Below are positions 42,283-51,471 of a stretch of 64,000 bases of DNA, one piece after another. Below the pieces are notes generated by a model, which saw only the letters and a list, made by a program, of their open reading frames with translations, did no database searches and was not told the origin of the DNA. Source of the DNA: Halopiger xanaduensis SH-6 (GTDB lineage Archaea > Halobacteriota > Halobacteria > Halobacteriales > Natrialbaceae); contig NC_015666.1 in the NCBI RefSeq assembly GCF_000217715.1, positions 62,001-126,000 on the forward strand. Reading direction: 5' to 3'. The position numbers and the translations under genes are program-made. The stretch's first letter is position 1; every line of letters begins with the position of its first letter.

Positions 42283-42834
42283 GTGACCGTGACCGTGACC
42301 GAGTACGAGGCCGTCGTCTACGATCTGGACGGGACGCTCGTCGACCTCGAGGTCGATTGGGCCGACGCCGCGCGGGCGGTCCGCGAGGTGTACGAAACCG
42401 CCGGCGTCGAACCGCCGAGCACGGAGCTCTGGGATATGCTCGAGGCGGCAGACGACGCCGGCCTGCTGGCGGACGTCGAGTCGACGCTCGCCGACCGCGA
42501 GCGCGAGGGCGCCCGCGCCGCCCCGCGGCTGACCCGCGCCGACGAACTCCTCGAGCGGACGGTGCCGGTCGGCGTCTGCTCGCTCAACTGCGAGGCAGCG
42601 TGTCGGATCGCGCTCGAGAAACACGGCCTGGCCGACGCGGTCGACATCGTCGTCGGCCGGGACACCGTCGCGACGCAGAAGCCGGATCCGGAGCCGCTGC
42701 TCGAGGCGGTTCGGGAACTGGGCGTCGACCCCGAAAACGCGGTGTTCGTCGGCGACTCGCGGCGGGACGAACTGACGGCCGAACGCGCGGGGGTGGCCTT
42801 CGAGTACGTCGGGTCGGGCCCGTCGGGCGTCTGA
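42283..42834 (+). CDS. HAD hydrolase, phosphoglycolate-phosphatase-like
   Basis: A 183-residue HAD phosphatase starting at GTG. Motif I is V-Y-D-L-D-G-T-L-V (nucleophile Asp14), motif II V-C-S-L-N, and motif IV F-V-G-D-S-R-R-D-E. The K-P-D-P-E-P-L motif III Lys is typical of the Gph/PGP-like group. A small helical cap is inserted after motif I. Substrate is unknown. The 207 bases before it show no gene, only a GC-rich stretch and possibly 'cactattcg' as a weak promoter. Confidence 0.87.
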   Translation: MTVTVTEYEAVVYDLDGTLVDLEVDWADAARAVREVYETAGVEPPSTELWDMLEAADDAGLLADVESTLADREREGARAAPRLTRADELLERTVPVGVCSLNCEAACRIALEKHGLADAVDIVVGRDTVATQKPDPEPLLEAVRELGVDPENAVFVGDSRRDELTAERAGVAFEYVGSGPSGV

Positions 42835-42849
42835 GCGGTATTCTTACTC

Positions 42850-43092
42850 CTACTCCTGGTGGCGCTTCGCGTACGCGAACACCGCGAGCGCGGTGAGCGT
42901 CCAGACGACGGCGCCGACGCGGATCGCGAACTCGGCGCGGGCGCTCCAGGTCGGCAGGTCGGCCTGGAGGGAGAGGGCGGCGACGATCGGCGCGCCGACG
43001 AGGATCGTGGTGACGAACGTAACCTGCATCACCCACCCGTAATCGACGCCCTCCGGATTGGTCGTTTCGACGGGTTCGGGCACGCCCGACAC
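42850..43092 (-). CDS. DUF5822-type membrane protein
   Basis: An 80-residue protein with two hydrophobic helices (about 22-43 and 55-74), separated by a short acidic and aromatic loop. The pattern P-E-G-V-D-Y-G-W-V-M-Q-V-T-F-V before the first helix is what I associate with DUF5822 of haloarchaea. Function unknown. It converges with the HAD hydrolase, with 15 bases between the stops. Confidence 0.72.
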   Translation of the reverse strand: MSGVPEPVETTNPEGVDYGWVMQVTFVTTILVGAPIVAALSLQADLPTWSARAEFAIRVGAVVWTLTALAVFAYAKRHQE

Positions 43093-43202
43093 TCCATACC
43101 GCGACCTCTTAAGCCTCGCGGGTTATCCGTTCGGCTCGGCACCGCCAGCCCGCGCCTCGCGGATCACGGTGACATTTAACGGTCGGGTGCCAACGTGAGG
43201 CC

Positions 43203-44015
43203 ATGCCAACCGTCCGGGACCTCACGGCGAAGGCGGGGGAGGAGCCGATTACGATGCTGACGGCCTACGACGCGCCGACGGCCGAAATCGTCGACGACGC
43301 GGACGTCGACGTTATCCTCGTCGGCGACAGCGTCGGCAACGCGTCGCTGGGCTACGAGACGACCCTGCCCGTCACCGTCGACGATATGGCCCGTCACGTC
43401 GGCGCGGTCTCGAGGGCGACCGAGGACGCCCTGGTCGTCGCCGACATGCCCTTCCTCTCCTTCGGCGTCGACGAGGGCGAGAGCATCGAGAACGCCGGTC
43501 GGATGCTCAAGGAGGAGGGCGCCCACGCCGTCAAACTCGAGAGCGGCCCCCACACGGTCGATCTGACGGAGAAGATGGTCCAACTCGGCATCCCGGTGAT
43601 GGCCCACCTCGGGCTGACGCCTCAGCACGTCAACCAATATGGCGGCTACCCCCGCCAGGGGACCGATGAGGCGGCCGCCGAACGCATCGTCGATCTCGCC
43701 GCCGCCCACGAGGTGGCCGGCGCGTTCTCGCTGGTCCTCGAGCACGTCCCGTCGAACCTCGCGGCGGCCGTGACGGAGGCGATCGACATCCCGACGATCG
43801 GCATCGGCGCCGGGCCGGACTGCGACGGACAGGTACTCGTCGTCGACGACGCCGTCGGCCTGAGCGAGTGGTCGCCCTCGTTCGCGAAGCAGTTCGGCAA
43901 CGTCCGCGAGGAGATGGAATCGGCGGTTGCGGACTACGTCGAGGCCGTCGAATCCGGCGCGTTCCCCGCTGAGGAGCACAGCCACGAAGAAGCGGATCTC
44001 GAGGACATCTACTAA
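43203..44015 (+). CDS. panB: 3-methyl-2-oxobutanoate hydroxymethyltransferase
   Basis: PanB, the first enzyme of pantothenate synthesis, transfers a hydroxymethyl group from methylene-tetrahydrofolate (or a pterin equivalent) to ketoisovalerate. The 270-residue TIM barrel starts M-L-T-A-Y-D, has the Mg-binding D-V-I-L-V-G-D-S-V-G-N and A-D-M-P-F, and ends with the I-G-I-G-A-G-P-D-C-D-G-Q-V loop. The length is normal. Haloarchaea make coenzyme A with PanB plus archaeal PoK/PPS, which are not in this window. It is a single gene. Confidence 0.95.
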   Translation: MPTVRDLTAKAGEEPITMLTAYDAPTAEIVDDADVDVILVGDSVGNASLGYETTLPVTVDDMARHVGAVSRATEDALVVADMPFLSFGVDEGESIENAGRMLKEEGAHAVKLESGPHTVDLTEKMVQLGIPVMAHLGLTPQHVNQYGGYPRQGTDEAAAERIVDLAAAHEVAGAFSLVLEHVPSNLAAAVTEAIDIPTIGIGAGPDCDGQVLVVDDAVGLSEWSPSFAKQFGNVREEMESAVADYVEAVESGAFPAEEHSHEEADLEDIY

Positions 44016-44220
44016 CGGTGACGGATCCGGACTGTCCGACCGCGACGGCAGATTGCCTCCGCGATTCGATCCCCGCAATCCTGCCAGTAGAGAGTAGCGC
44101 GGTCACTTAGTCAGCGCGGTCGCGCCACTCGCGATCAGTGCTGGCTAACTCCTTTTAGGTGCTCTCCCAGATGGCCGTATCGGAACAAATACCACTACGG
44201 ACACGTATTCTCGCTATCAT

Positions 44221-44430
44221 ATGCCCTCCAACGGTCCGCGGACGGAACTGCCCACTTCGGTTGGAATTCTCGTCACCGTCGTGCTGTCCGTCAGTCTTGC
44301 ATACGCGCTGCTCACCGCAAATATCCTTCTTTGGGTGTTCGGCGTCGTTTCGATCGGCGTATCCGGAGGCGTGCTGTACCTATTCTATCGATTGGTGACC
44401 GCTGTCGAAGAGATAGCGCACAAATTGTAG
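44221..44430 (+). CDS. Small membrane protein
   Basis: A 69-residue protein with two hydrophobic helices (about 12-30 and 35-56) and a polar C-terminus, V-T-A-V-E-E-I-A-H-K-L. I do not recognise it. It has a plausible TATA element 'aaatacc' at about 44188-44194. Its last 51 bases overlap the end of the convergent gene at 44380. Confidence 0.55.
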   Translation: MPSNGPRTELPTSVGILVTVVLSVSLAYALLTANILLWVFGVVSIGVSGGVLYLFYRLVTAVEEIAHKL

Positions 44431-44721
44431 CCGGGAACGCACGGTTCGCTCCGGTACGTACTGACCGGGGTCTCGGTTCGGAATCGGCGGAGAGAAAAGA
44501 CGCGTTACCGTGGCCTCGTCGTGTTCCGGATGCTGATCCGTGAACAGCGGCCAGAACGGAATCAGAAGGAGGCCGCCGATCAGGACGAACGCGACCACCG
44601 TCAGCTCCGTCGGCAGACCGAGCAGCCACAGCCCGGCCGTAAGCGCACACGTCAGCGCGACGTAGGCGTAGAAGGCGACCTGAACGCCGCCGAAACCGTG
44701 GACGCCGTCAGCGGGGAACAT
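44380..44721 (-). CDS. Membrane protein, unknown function
   Basis: A 113-residue protein with two hydrophobic helices in the first 60 residues (V-A-F-Y-A-Y-V-A-L-T ... and T-V-V-A-F-V-L-I-G-G-L-L) and a polar, arginine-rich C-terminus. The N-terminal part has clear coding character. The C-terminal 17 residues overlap the opposite gene and are less convincing, so the stop region may be wrong. No motif indicates a function. Confidence 0.5.
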   Translation of the reverse strand: MFPADGVHGFGGVQVAFYAYVALTCALTAGLWLLGLPTELTVVAFVLIGGLLLIPFWPLFTDQHPEHDEATVTRLFSPPIPNRDPGQYVPERTVRSRLQFVRYLFDSGHQSIE

Positions 44722-44790
44722 ACGCGGCGGTTCCGGGTGCTTCCATAAATTCTTTGTCGTGACTCGAGCACTCGCGACGTCGATCCCCCG

Positions 44791-45573
44791 TCACGCCGTC
44801 GTCTCGTCCAGGAACTCGAGCACGGCGTCGTTGAACGCGTCCGGCTGCTCGAGCATCGCCAGGTGGGCGGCGTCCTCGATCCCGGCGAGGTAGCTGTCCT
44901 CGATCTCGTCAGCGAGGAACTCGTGGAACCACGGCGGCGTCAACTGGTCGTACTCGCCGTAGACCGCCAGTACCGGTGCGTCGATCTCGCCCAGTTGGTC
45001 GCGTACATCGAACGTGTGGCAGGTCTGGAAGTCCCGGTTCGTCACCGCCTGCCCGCACTCGTGGAACCGCTCCTTCGAACGCTCTCGGAGCTCCGGCTCG
45101 GGATCGTGGAAGAACCGGTCGTCGCCGTGGAGGAACTCGACCGCCCGGTCGAAGTCGTGCTCGAGCCACTGCAGGAGGTCCTCGAGGACGCCGAGTCGCG
45201 CGCCGGCGCCCGTCAGGACGACCGCGTCCGGGTCGAACTCGTTCGCTCGCTCGAGCAGGATGTGCAGGACGACGGCGCCGCCGAGCGAGTTGCCGACGAG
45301 GACGGTTGCGTCGGTCGCCTCGGCGACGGCGATCACGTCGTCGGCGTAGGCCGACAGCGTCGCGTAGCCCGCCGAGGCGTCGATGTCGTCCGAGTCGCCG
45401 TGGCCGCTGAGATCGAGCGCGACGACGGGCGTGCGATCGGCGAGGCGGTGCTGGCTCTTCCAGACGTGTCGGGACCCCCCGCTGCCGTGGACGTAGCAGA
45501 CCGTCGGGCCGTCGCCGCCGCGGTCCGAGACCTCGTAGGCGGTGGCTCGACCGTGGTGTGTTACCGTTTCCAT
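44791..45573 (-). CDS. Alpha/beta hydrolase
   Basis: A 260-residue alpha/beta-fold enzyme. The oxyanion H-G-S-G-G-S motif is near residue 29, the nucleophile elbow G-N-S-L-G-G places the Ser at about residue 95, the acid D is probably in Y-G-E-Y-D, and the catalytic His in A-A-H-L-A. The C-terminal helix is standard. Relatives include esterases, lactonases and C-C hydrolases, so the substrate is unclear. It is encoded alone, with a spacing of about 100 bases to the NYN gene. Confidence 0.85.
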   Translation of the reverse strand: METVTHHGRATAYEVSDRGGDGPTVCYVHGSGGSRHVWKSQHRLADRTPVVALDLSGHGDSDDIDASAGYATLSAYADDVIAVAEATDATVLVGNSLGGAVVLHILLERANEFDPDAVVLTGAGARLGVLEDLLQWLEHDFDRAVEFLHGDDRFFHDPEPELRERSKERFHECGQAVTNRDFQTCHTFDVRDQLGEIDAPVLAVYGEYDQLTPPWFHEFLADEIEDSYLAGIEDAAHLAMLEQPDAFNDAVLEFLDETTA

Positions 45574-45672
45574 AGGTGATCGAACGACAGGAACTCGTAT
45601 AAAGACTCGACTCGGTTCACACGGGTCGGCAACGGGAGCGGATCGAACGAGCTGACCGGCAACCCCGCGCCG

Positions 45673-46137
45673 TCACTCGTCGATCGTGATCGCCTGGTCC
45701 GCCGCGTTCTGCAGCGCGTCCGAGCGGCCGTACGATCCCGGTGCGATCGCGATCGTCTCGATGCCGACGGTCCCGGCGTGCTCGAGGACGGGCTTGAAGT
45801 CCGTATCCCGGGAGGCGATCGCGAGCCGGTCGATGGTGCCGGCGCTGCCCAGCGCGGTCGCGTCGACGGCGAGTTTGACGTCGACGTCGCCGCTGGTGAC
45901 GATCACCTCGAAGCCCCGCGCCTCGGCGGCCTGAATGAGCCCGGGTGTGGCGTGTTCGTCGAGGTAGAGCCGGATGACGCCGACGCGGCCGAGGTCGCGG
46001 GCCGCGTCCCGGAGGTCGTTCAGGTCGACGTCGAACTCGTCGCGGAAGACGTTCGGCCCGTCGACGAACAGCCCGACGGTCGGTTCCGACGGTCCGTCGG
46101 GGGCGAGACCGAGACGGGCGCGAACGCTGTCGAACAT
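45673..46137 (-). CDS. NYN-domain (LabA/PIN-like) putative ribonuclease
   Basis: A 154-residue single-domain protein of the NYN family. The first acidic motif is G-L-F-V-D-G-P-N-V, followed by D-V-D-V-K-L-A-V-D-A and S-R-D-T-D-F-K-P, giving the Asp set of PIN-like nucleases. RNA processing is likely, but the substrate is unknown. The chosen ATG is three codons inside an earlier GTG. The C-terminal Q-A-I-T-I-D-E is short. Confidence 0.84.
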   Translation of the reverse strand: MFDSVRARLGLAPDGPSEPTVGLFVDGPNVFRDEFDVDLNDLRDAARDLGRVGVIRLYLDEHATPGLIQAAEARGFEVIVTSGDVDVKLAVDATALGSAGTIDRLAIASRDTDFKPVLEHAGTVGIETIAIAPGSYGRSDALQNAADQAITIDE

Positions 46138-46441
46138 GCCACCCACTTCCTGCGCGCGCGAGATAGGTGTGACGAAACACGACGACGGGGCGGGGTCGCG
46201 TCGCCGCGCACCGCGCTACTTGCTCCCGGTTCGCTCGACTCGAGTACCCCGCCGATCGCCGGAAACTACCGCCGCGTTTCTTCCCCGGTTCACGGGGTAC
46301 CTAACGGGAAGAATTCAACTGTTCACCCTTTATATGCTCAAACCATTCTCTTCTGACATAAATTCCACTCTAGAATGTGAAATAAATAGTTTCTAGTTCG
46401 ATAAAGTTTTACTAATTTCAGGTTTTGATGACTGTCGTTCC
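46138..46441. other. 304-base regulatory region before the subtilase gene
   Basis: No gene is supported. The first half is GC-rich; from about 46310 the DNA becomes AT-rich, which is rare in this window outside the tRNA-Val scar. 'ctttatatg' (46326-46334) and 'ataaagtttt' (46401-46410) are two TATA-like cores. The second is 32-41 bases before the protease ATG and is the better promoter candidate. The long AT-rich run suggests complex control of an extracellular protease. Confidence 0.5.
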
Positions 46442-48493
46442 ATGCAACCGAACGATCCGCGGGACGGGGCTGACTCCGACCGCGCATACGATCGCCGAAC
46501 GATTCTCACCGGGGCCGGTTCGCTCTCGATCGGCGGCCTGCTCGCCTCGAGCGGACTCGTCAGCGCCGACGACGAGAACGGCCGCGAGCCCGGACCGAAA
46601 GAGGACGAACTCATCGTCGGCATCTCGCCGTCGGCGTCGGACATCGAGCGGGAGGCGCTCGCAGCGGTGCCCGGCGACGCGAGGGTCGAACACACGAACG
46701 ACGTCATCAACTACGTAGTCGTTTCCTTCCCGTCGGAGGCGCCGGATTTCGCCCGCGAGACGTTCATCGAGTCCATCACGGCCAACGAGTTCGTCGAGTA
46801 CGCGGAACCGAACGCCACGATGGAGTCGTTCGTCACGCCGAACGACCCCTACTACGGCTCCCAGCACGCGCCCGGCCAGGTCGGCTGCGACGAGGCCTGG
46901 GAGACGACCTACGGCGACGGGGACGTCACGATCTCCATCGTCGACCAGGGGATCCAGTACGACCACCCGGCGCTGGCGGACAACATGGACGACAGCGTCT
47001 CGAACCACGGGGACGTGTTCACCGGCTACGGCAGCGATCCGTACCCGGTCGCCGGCGACGAGCAACACGGCACTCACGTCGGCGGCATCGCCGCCGGCGG
47101 GACGGACGACGGCACCGGCCACGCGGGGATCAGCAACTGTTCGCTGCTGTCGGCTCGCGCCCTCGACCGGAGCGGGCAGGGGGCGCTTTCGGACATCGCC
47201 GACGCGATCCAGTGGTCGGTCGACGCCGGCGCGGACATCGTCAACCTCTCGCTGGGTGCGACCAGCGGCTACTACACGCTCCGGTCGGCCTGCGACTACG
47301 CCGCCAACAACGGCGTTCTGCTGGTCGGTGCGACCGGCAATTCGGGCGCTAACAGCGTCGCGTATCCCGCGGCCTACGACGACGTGATGGCAGTCACCGC
47401 AGTCACGAGCAACGACTCGCTGGCGTCGTTCTCGAACACCGGCTCCCGGGTCGATATCACCGCGCCCGGGACGCAGATCCTCTCGGCCGTTCCCTGGGAC
47501 GACTACGGACGGATGTCGGGCACGTCGATGGCCGCGCCGGTCGTCTCCGGCGTCGCCGGCCTCGTGCTGTCGGCCTACCCCGATCTCTCGGGCGGCGAAC
47601 TCCGCCAGCATCTGAAAGACACCGCCGTCGACGTCGGCCTCTCGTCGTACGCACAGGGTGCCGGCCGGGTCGACGCCGCCGCCGCGGTCGACACCGTTCC
47701 GGACGGCTACGACGGCGAGCGCGGCACCGGCGACGAGCCCCAGGACGACGAGCAGAACGACGATACTGACGACTCCGACGAGTCCGACGGCGACGAGGAG
47801 GAGGGCCACCTCCTCGCGTTCGTGACCGAGCCCGATGCGCGGAACGCGGAGTACGAATTCACCGCCGACGGACCCGTCGAGATCACGGATGCTCCCTACG
47901 ATTCCCCCTCCGGCCGGAGTATCGGCGGCAACGGGAACGACACGATCACGGAATCGGACGGTACGTACACCGTCAGCGGTCTCACCGGCGGCGGCCACGG
48001 CGACGCCTTCCGCGTCGACGGCGCCGTCACCTCGATCGATATCGACCAGCCCGACGTGATGTGGGTCGAACTCGAGGGCGAGGAGTTGTCCGTCGAGGAA
48101 GTCATCAGGGAGACGGGCGGCGAACCTGACGAAGACGAGAACGAGGAAGCCGACGAACCGACCTGCGGCGACGAAACCATCACCGCCAGCGCCGACGGCA
48201 CCCTCGACGGCAGCGGCTGGTGGGGAGAGAGCGACCGCTACACCTACTCGCTGCACACCGACGACCCCTGCTCGGCCACGCTCGAGCTCGCGGTGCCCGA
48301 TAACGCCTCGTTCAACCTCTACGTGACCCTCGACGGCCGGCGGCCGTCGCGGTGGGACTACGACGAGAGCACGTCCGGCGACGGCGAGCCGATCACGGTC
48401 TCGCTCGAGGGCGACGAGCAGTTCGGACTGCAGGTGCACGCGGTCTCGGGAAGCAGCGACTACACGCTGTCGATCGAAGAACGCGGCCTGTAG
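46442..48493 (+). CDS. Tat-exported subtilisin-like protease (halolysin type)
   Basis: A 683-residue secreted serine protease. Tat signal: D-R-R-T-I-L-T-G followed by a hydrophobic stretch, ending A-D-D at about 42. An I9-type propeptide (50-135) precedes the catalytic domain: Asp in S-I-V-D-Q-G, His in H-G-T-H-V-G-G, Ser in M-S-G-T-S-M-A-A-P. After about residue 430 come an acidic linker and two beta domains; the last 85 residues look like a pre-peptidase C-terminal (PPC) domain with Y-T-L-S-I-E. The usual Asp-x-Gly after the active Asp is Asp-Gln-Gly. Cysteines occur at several places. Confidence 0.93.
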   Translation: MQPNDPRDGADSDRAYDRRTILTGAGSLSIGGLLASSGLVSADDENGREPGPKEDELIVGISPSASDIEREALAAVPGDARVEHTNDVINYVVVSFPSEAPDFARETFIESITANEFVEYAEPNATMESFVTPNDPYYGSQHAPGQVGCDEAWETTYGDGDVTISIVDQGIQYDHPALADNMDDSVSNHGDVFTGYGSDPYPVAGDEQHGTHVGGIAAGGTDDGTGHAGISNCSLLSARALDRSGQGALSDIADAIQWSVDAGADIVNLSLGATSGYYTLRSACDYAANNGVLLVGATGNSGANSVAYPAAYDDVMAVTAVTSNDSLASFSNTGSRVDITAPGTQILSAVPWDDYGRMSGTSMAAPVVSGVAGLVLSAYPDLSGGELRQHLKDTAVDVGLSSYAQGAGRVDAAAAVDTVPDGYDGERGTGDEPQDDEQNDDTDDSDESDGDEEEGHLLAFVTEPDARNAEYEFTADGPVEITDAPYDSPSGRSIGGNGNDTITESDGTYTVSGLTGGGHGDAFRVDGAVTSIDIDQPDVMWVELEGEELSVEEVIRETGGEPDEDENEEADEPTCGDETITASADGTLDGSGWWGESDRYTYSLHTDDPCSATLELAVPDNASFNLYVTLDGRRPSRWDYDESTSGDGEPITVSLEGDEQFGLQVHAVSGSSDYTLSIEERGL

Positions 48494-48525
48494 GCGCCGG
48501 TCGCGCACCGGGCCAGCAATTTGCT

Positions 48526-48531
48526 CTTTTT
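48526..48531 (+). terminator. T-run terminator after the subtilase gene
   Basis: Six T follow 'gcaatttgctc' 33 bases after the stop codon. Archaeal RNA polymerase terminates at U-rich tracts, usually with aCPSF1 help. The preceding G/C-rich stretch can pair only weakly. Confidence 0.5.
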
Positions 48532-48624
48532 TGATCCGCTCGAGCGGTACGGAAGGCCTACCGCGGCATCGACCGGGTCGCGCTGACAAAAAGACATTAC
48601 TACCAGCGGAGTGTCCACCCGACT

Positions 48625-49776
48625 ATGCCGCTTCAGACGCCGCCGTTACGTGGGACCCACGACGAGCGCGGAGCGAAGTTTACGGAGTTTGGCGGCTGGG
48701 ACATGCCGGTCGAGTTCGACTCGATTCGAACGGAGCACGCGGCCGTCCGCGAGGACGTCGGCATCTTCGACGTCTCGCACATGGGCCAGATTCACGTCAC
48801 CGGCCCGGACGCGACGGAACTGATGCAGCGGCTCACGACCAACGACGTGAGCCGACTCGGCGTCGGCGACGCGCAGTACGCCGCGATCACCGACGAGGAT
48901 GGCACCATCATCGACGATACGGTGATCTACCGGCTGCCCGACGAGGGCGAGACGCCGCAGGGGTCTCGGGAAGACGGGGAGGCAACCTACCTTTTCATCC
49001 CCAACGCCGGCACCGACGAGTCGACCCACGAACGGTGGATCGGCTACCGCAACGAGTGGGACCTCGAGGCGACCGTCGACAACCGGACGGACGAGTACGC
49101 GATGTTCGCCGTGCAGGGGCCGAACGCGGCCGACCTCGTGGGCGATGTCGTCGACGTCGCCGACACCGCCGACGCCATCGACGGCTCGGTGACGGACCTC
49201 TCCCGGTTCGAGGCGACGGAGTCGACGATCGACGGCGTCGACTGCTGGACCGCCCGAACCGGCTACACCGGCGAGGACGGCTTCGAACTGATCGTCCCCT
49301 GGCCCGAGGCCGAACGCATCTGGTCCGCCTTCGACTGCCAGCCCTGCGGGCTCGGCGCCCGGGACACGCTCCGCATCGAGGCCGGCCTCCTGCTCGCCGG
49401 CCAGGACTTCGACCCCGAGGACAACCCGCGGACGCCGTACGAGGCCGGCATCGGCTTCACGGTCGACCTCGAGACGGAGTTCGTCGGTCGGGACGCCCTC
49501 GCGCAGGTCCGAGCGGAGGGCGTCGAGGAGGAACTCGTCGGCTTCCAGTTGATCGACCGCGGCGTCCCGCGGCACGGCTACGACATCACGAACCCGGAGA
49601 GCCGGGTCATCGGCACGGTCACCAGCGGCACGATGAGCCCGACTCTGGAGCAGGCGATCGGCCTCGGCTACGTCCCGGTCGAGTACGCCGACCCGGGCAC
49701 GACGCTGCAGGTCGTCGTCCGCGGCCAGTCGAAAAAGGCACGAGTCGAGCAGACGCCATTTATCGATACGCAGTAA
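48625..49776 (+). CDS. gcvT: Glycine cleavage system aminomethyltransferase
   Basis: The 383-residue T-protein, which moves the methylene group from lipoyl-GcvH to the pterin cofactor and frees ammonia. It starts M-P-L-Q-T-P-P-L-R-G and shows the family blocks W-D-M-P-V-E-F, V-S-H-M-G-Q, G-P-N-A-A-D-L, G-Y-T-G-E-D-G-F-E and the C-terminal G-x-V-T-S-G. Asp in V-S-H-M is replaced in the usual way. gcvH starts 15 bases after its stop, so the two are cotranscribed. P-protein genes are 17 kb away. Confidence 0.95.
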   Translation: MPLQTPPLRGTHDERGAKFTEFGGWDMPVEFDSIRTEHAAVREDVGIFDVSHMGQIHVTGPDATELMQRLTTNDVSRLGVGDAQYAAITDEDGTIIDDTVIYRLPDEGETPQGSREDGEATYLFIPNAGTDESTHERWIGYRNEWDLEATVDNRTDEYAMFAVQGPNAADLVGDVVDVADTADAIDGSVTDLSRFEATESTIDGVDCWTARTGYTGEDGFELIVPWPEAERIWSAFDCQPCGLGARDTLRIEAGLLLAGQDFDPEDNPRTPYEAGIGFTVDLETEFVGRDALAQVRAEGVEEELVGFQLIDRGVPRHGYDITNPESRVIGTVTSGTMSPTLEQAIGLGYVPVEYADPGTTLQVVVRGQSKKARVEQTPFIDTQ

Positions 49777-49791
49777 CACAGCACACGACAC

Positions 49792-50175
49792 ATGAGCTTC
49801 GACGTTCCCGACGATCGACGGTACCTGGAATCGCACGAGTGGGCACTCGAGACTGACGGCGTCGTCCGCGTCGGCATCACCGACTTCGCGCAGGACGAAC
49901 TCGGCGACGTGGTCTTCGTCGAACTCCCCGACGAGGGCGACGATGTCGACCAGGAGACGGAGTTCGGCGTCGTCGAATCCATCAAGGCCGTCTCCGACCT
50001 CTACGCGCCGGTCAGCGGCGAGGTCGTTTCGGTCAACGAGGACCTGTTCGACGCCCCCGAACTCGTCAACGAGGATCCCTTCGGCGAGGGCTGGATGCTC
50101 GAGATCGAACCCGACGACATCGGGGAACTCGAAGCGTTGCTCTCGGCCGACGAGTACGAGGACCAGATCGCCTGA
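49792..50175 (+). CDS. gcvH: Glycine cleavage system H protein
   Basis: A 127-residue lipoyl carrier. Lys65 in [10 protein letters not shown] is the lipoylation site, inside the beta-hairpin sequence flanked by F-G-V and Y-A-P-V-S-G-E-V. The normal size and short linker to gcvT indicate an operon. How the lipoate is attached is not shown in the window, because no lipoyl ligase or synthase gene is present. Confidence 0.96.
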   Translation: MSFDVPDDRRYLESHEWALETDGVVRVGITDFAQDELGDVVFVELPDEGDDVDQETEFGVVESIKAVSDLYAPVSGEVVSVNEDLFDAPELVNEDPFGEGWMLEIEPDDIGELEALLSADEYEDQIA

Positions 50176-50308
50176 TCGCGGCGCCGTTCGGTTTCGACGG
50201 TCGTTCGTTCGACACCTACCGCCGATGCCAGCGTAGCGATTGCTGCGTTTCGGTCCCTTCCGTGCCGAAACTGTTAGGTTACGGATATGATAACGTGCCG
50301 TACGCCTC

Positions 50309-51385
50309 ATGTCGACCGCCTCGCTAACGGTGCTCCCCGCTGCGGCGATTTCCGGTGTCGACGTGCTCGTGTTGCTCTTGCTCCTTCACCTCTGGCTGCT
50401 CGTCGTGGGGCTGGCCGTCTGGAACGACGAGGCCCAGACCGGCGTCGCGTGGGTCGATCAGCGGATTCACATGAGCAACCGGCTCTACGGGCTGTTACTG
50501 TTCCTCGCGACGGTCGTCGTCTGGCTCCCTTTCGCGCTCGGCGGCTACCCATTCGGAGCAAACAGCCCCTTCGGGCGTTCGCGAACTGTGCTCATTCCCA
50601 TCGGCGCCGGCGGACTGCTTGTCGGCACCGGCTTCTACTTCCTCGGCGGCGTCCTCACCAACGTTCGGTCGTATCTCGCATTCCGGCTGACCGACCCGGT
50701 CGACGCCGGGACGGTCGACTCGGGCCCCACTCGGGTCACCGGTGAGGTCGTGTCAGCGGACGACCCGCTCGAGGCGCCGCTCTCGGGCGCTGACGCGGTC
50801 TGTTACCAGCTTTCCCTGACTCAGGTCGCGTTCGAGGACTCGCTCGAGTCCCACGAGGATGGCAGCGCAGCGATGACCGGTCCGCTCTCGTCGGTTACCG
50901 ACGGGACCGAACGCGTCGCGGATCGGCGCCAGCCGTTCTGGCTCCGCGACGACACCGGCCGCGTCCTCGTCGATCCGGACCGGGCCAAACTACGCCTCGA
51001 GCGGACCGCTTCCCGACCCGTGGCCGCCGATGAACGGCCGGCAGAGGCGATCGCGACGCGGCTCCGCGAGGCGATCGACGACGCTGACGAGCGACGCGAT
51101 CGGGCTCGGGTGTACCACGAAGCCGCGCTCGAGCCCGGAACGGCGGTCTCCGTGCTCGGCGTCGCAGTCGTACCCGAGGACCGAGCGGTGGCCGGCGAGA
51201 GCGGCGCCAACAGCGACGCGCCGATACTCACTGCGGGCGAGTCCTCGAGCGAGTTCATCGTCACCCCCGGCTGTGCGGACGGCGTCGATCGCCACTATCT
51301 CGCGACGATTCTCGTCTGTGCGCTCGCGGCGGTCGCTTCGATCGGCAGCGGATTCGGGCTCCTCTGGCTGCTCGCCGGCTACTAA
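50309..51385 (+). CDS. GIDE/MULAN-like membrane protein
   Basis: A 358-residue membrane protein. N-terminal helices at about 17-37, 56-75 and 92-115, a soluble domain about 120-315, and a final helix at 330-355. The soluble part has V-T-G-E-V, L-E-A-P-L-S-G-A-D-A-V-C-Y and L-E-P-G-T-A-V-S-V-L-G-V-A, a pattern that resembles the GIDE (BAM) domain of the eukaryotic E3 ligase MULAN and its prokaryotic relatives. No RING finger is present, so ligase activity is not indicated. Role unknown, likely at the membrane surface. Confidence 0.72.
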   Translation: MSTASLTVLPAAAISGVDVLVLLLLLHLWLLVVGLAVWNDEAQTGVAWVDQRIHMSNRLYGLLLFLATVVVWLPFALGGYPFGANSPFGRSRTVLIPIGAGGLLVGTGFYFLGGVLTNVRSYLAFRLTDPVDAGTVDSGPTRVTGEVVSADDPLEAPLSGADAVCYQLSLTQVAFEDSLESHEDGSAAMTGPLSSVTDGTERVADRRQPFWLRDDTGRVLVDPDRAKLRLERTASRPVAADERPAEAIATRLREAIDDADERRDRARVYHEAALEPGTAVSVLGVAVVPEDRAVAGESGANSDAPILTAGESSSEFIVTPGCADGVDRHYLATILVCALAAVASIGSGFGLLWLLAGY

Positions 51386-51471
51386 CCAGCGCTTCGGTAC
51401 TCGGAGTGCGGATCCGCGACCGTTCGACTCGAGAAGCCGGTTGTACGCCCGAAAAGACGCGGTGCCGTAGG

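Noticed and set aside
46418-48589. A 723-codon frame opposite the subtilase gene
   Set aside because: Long open antisense frames are common in GC-rich haloarchaeal genes; the catalytic triad on the plus strand decides the matter.
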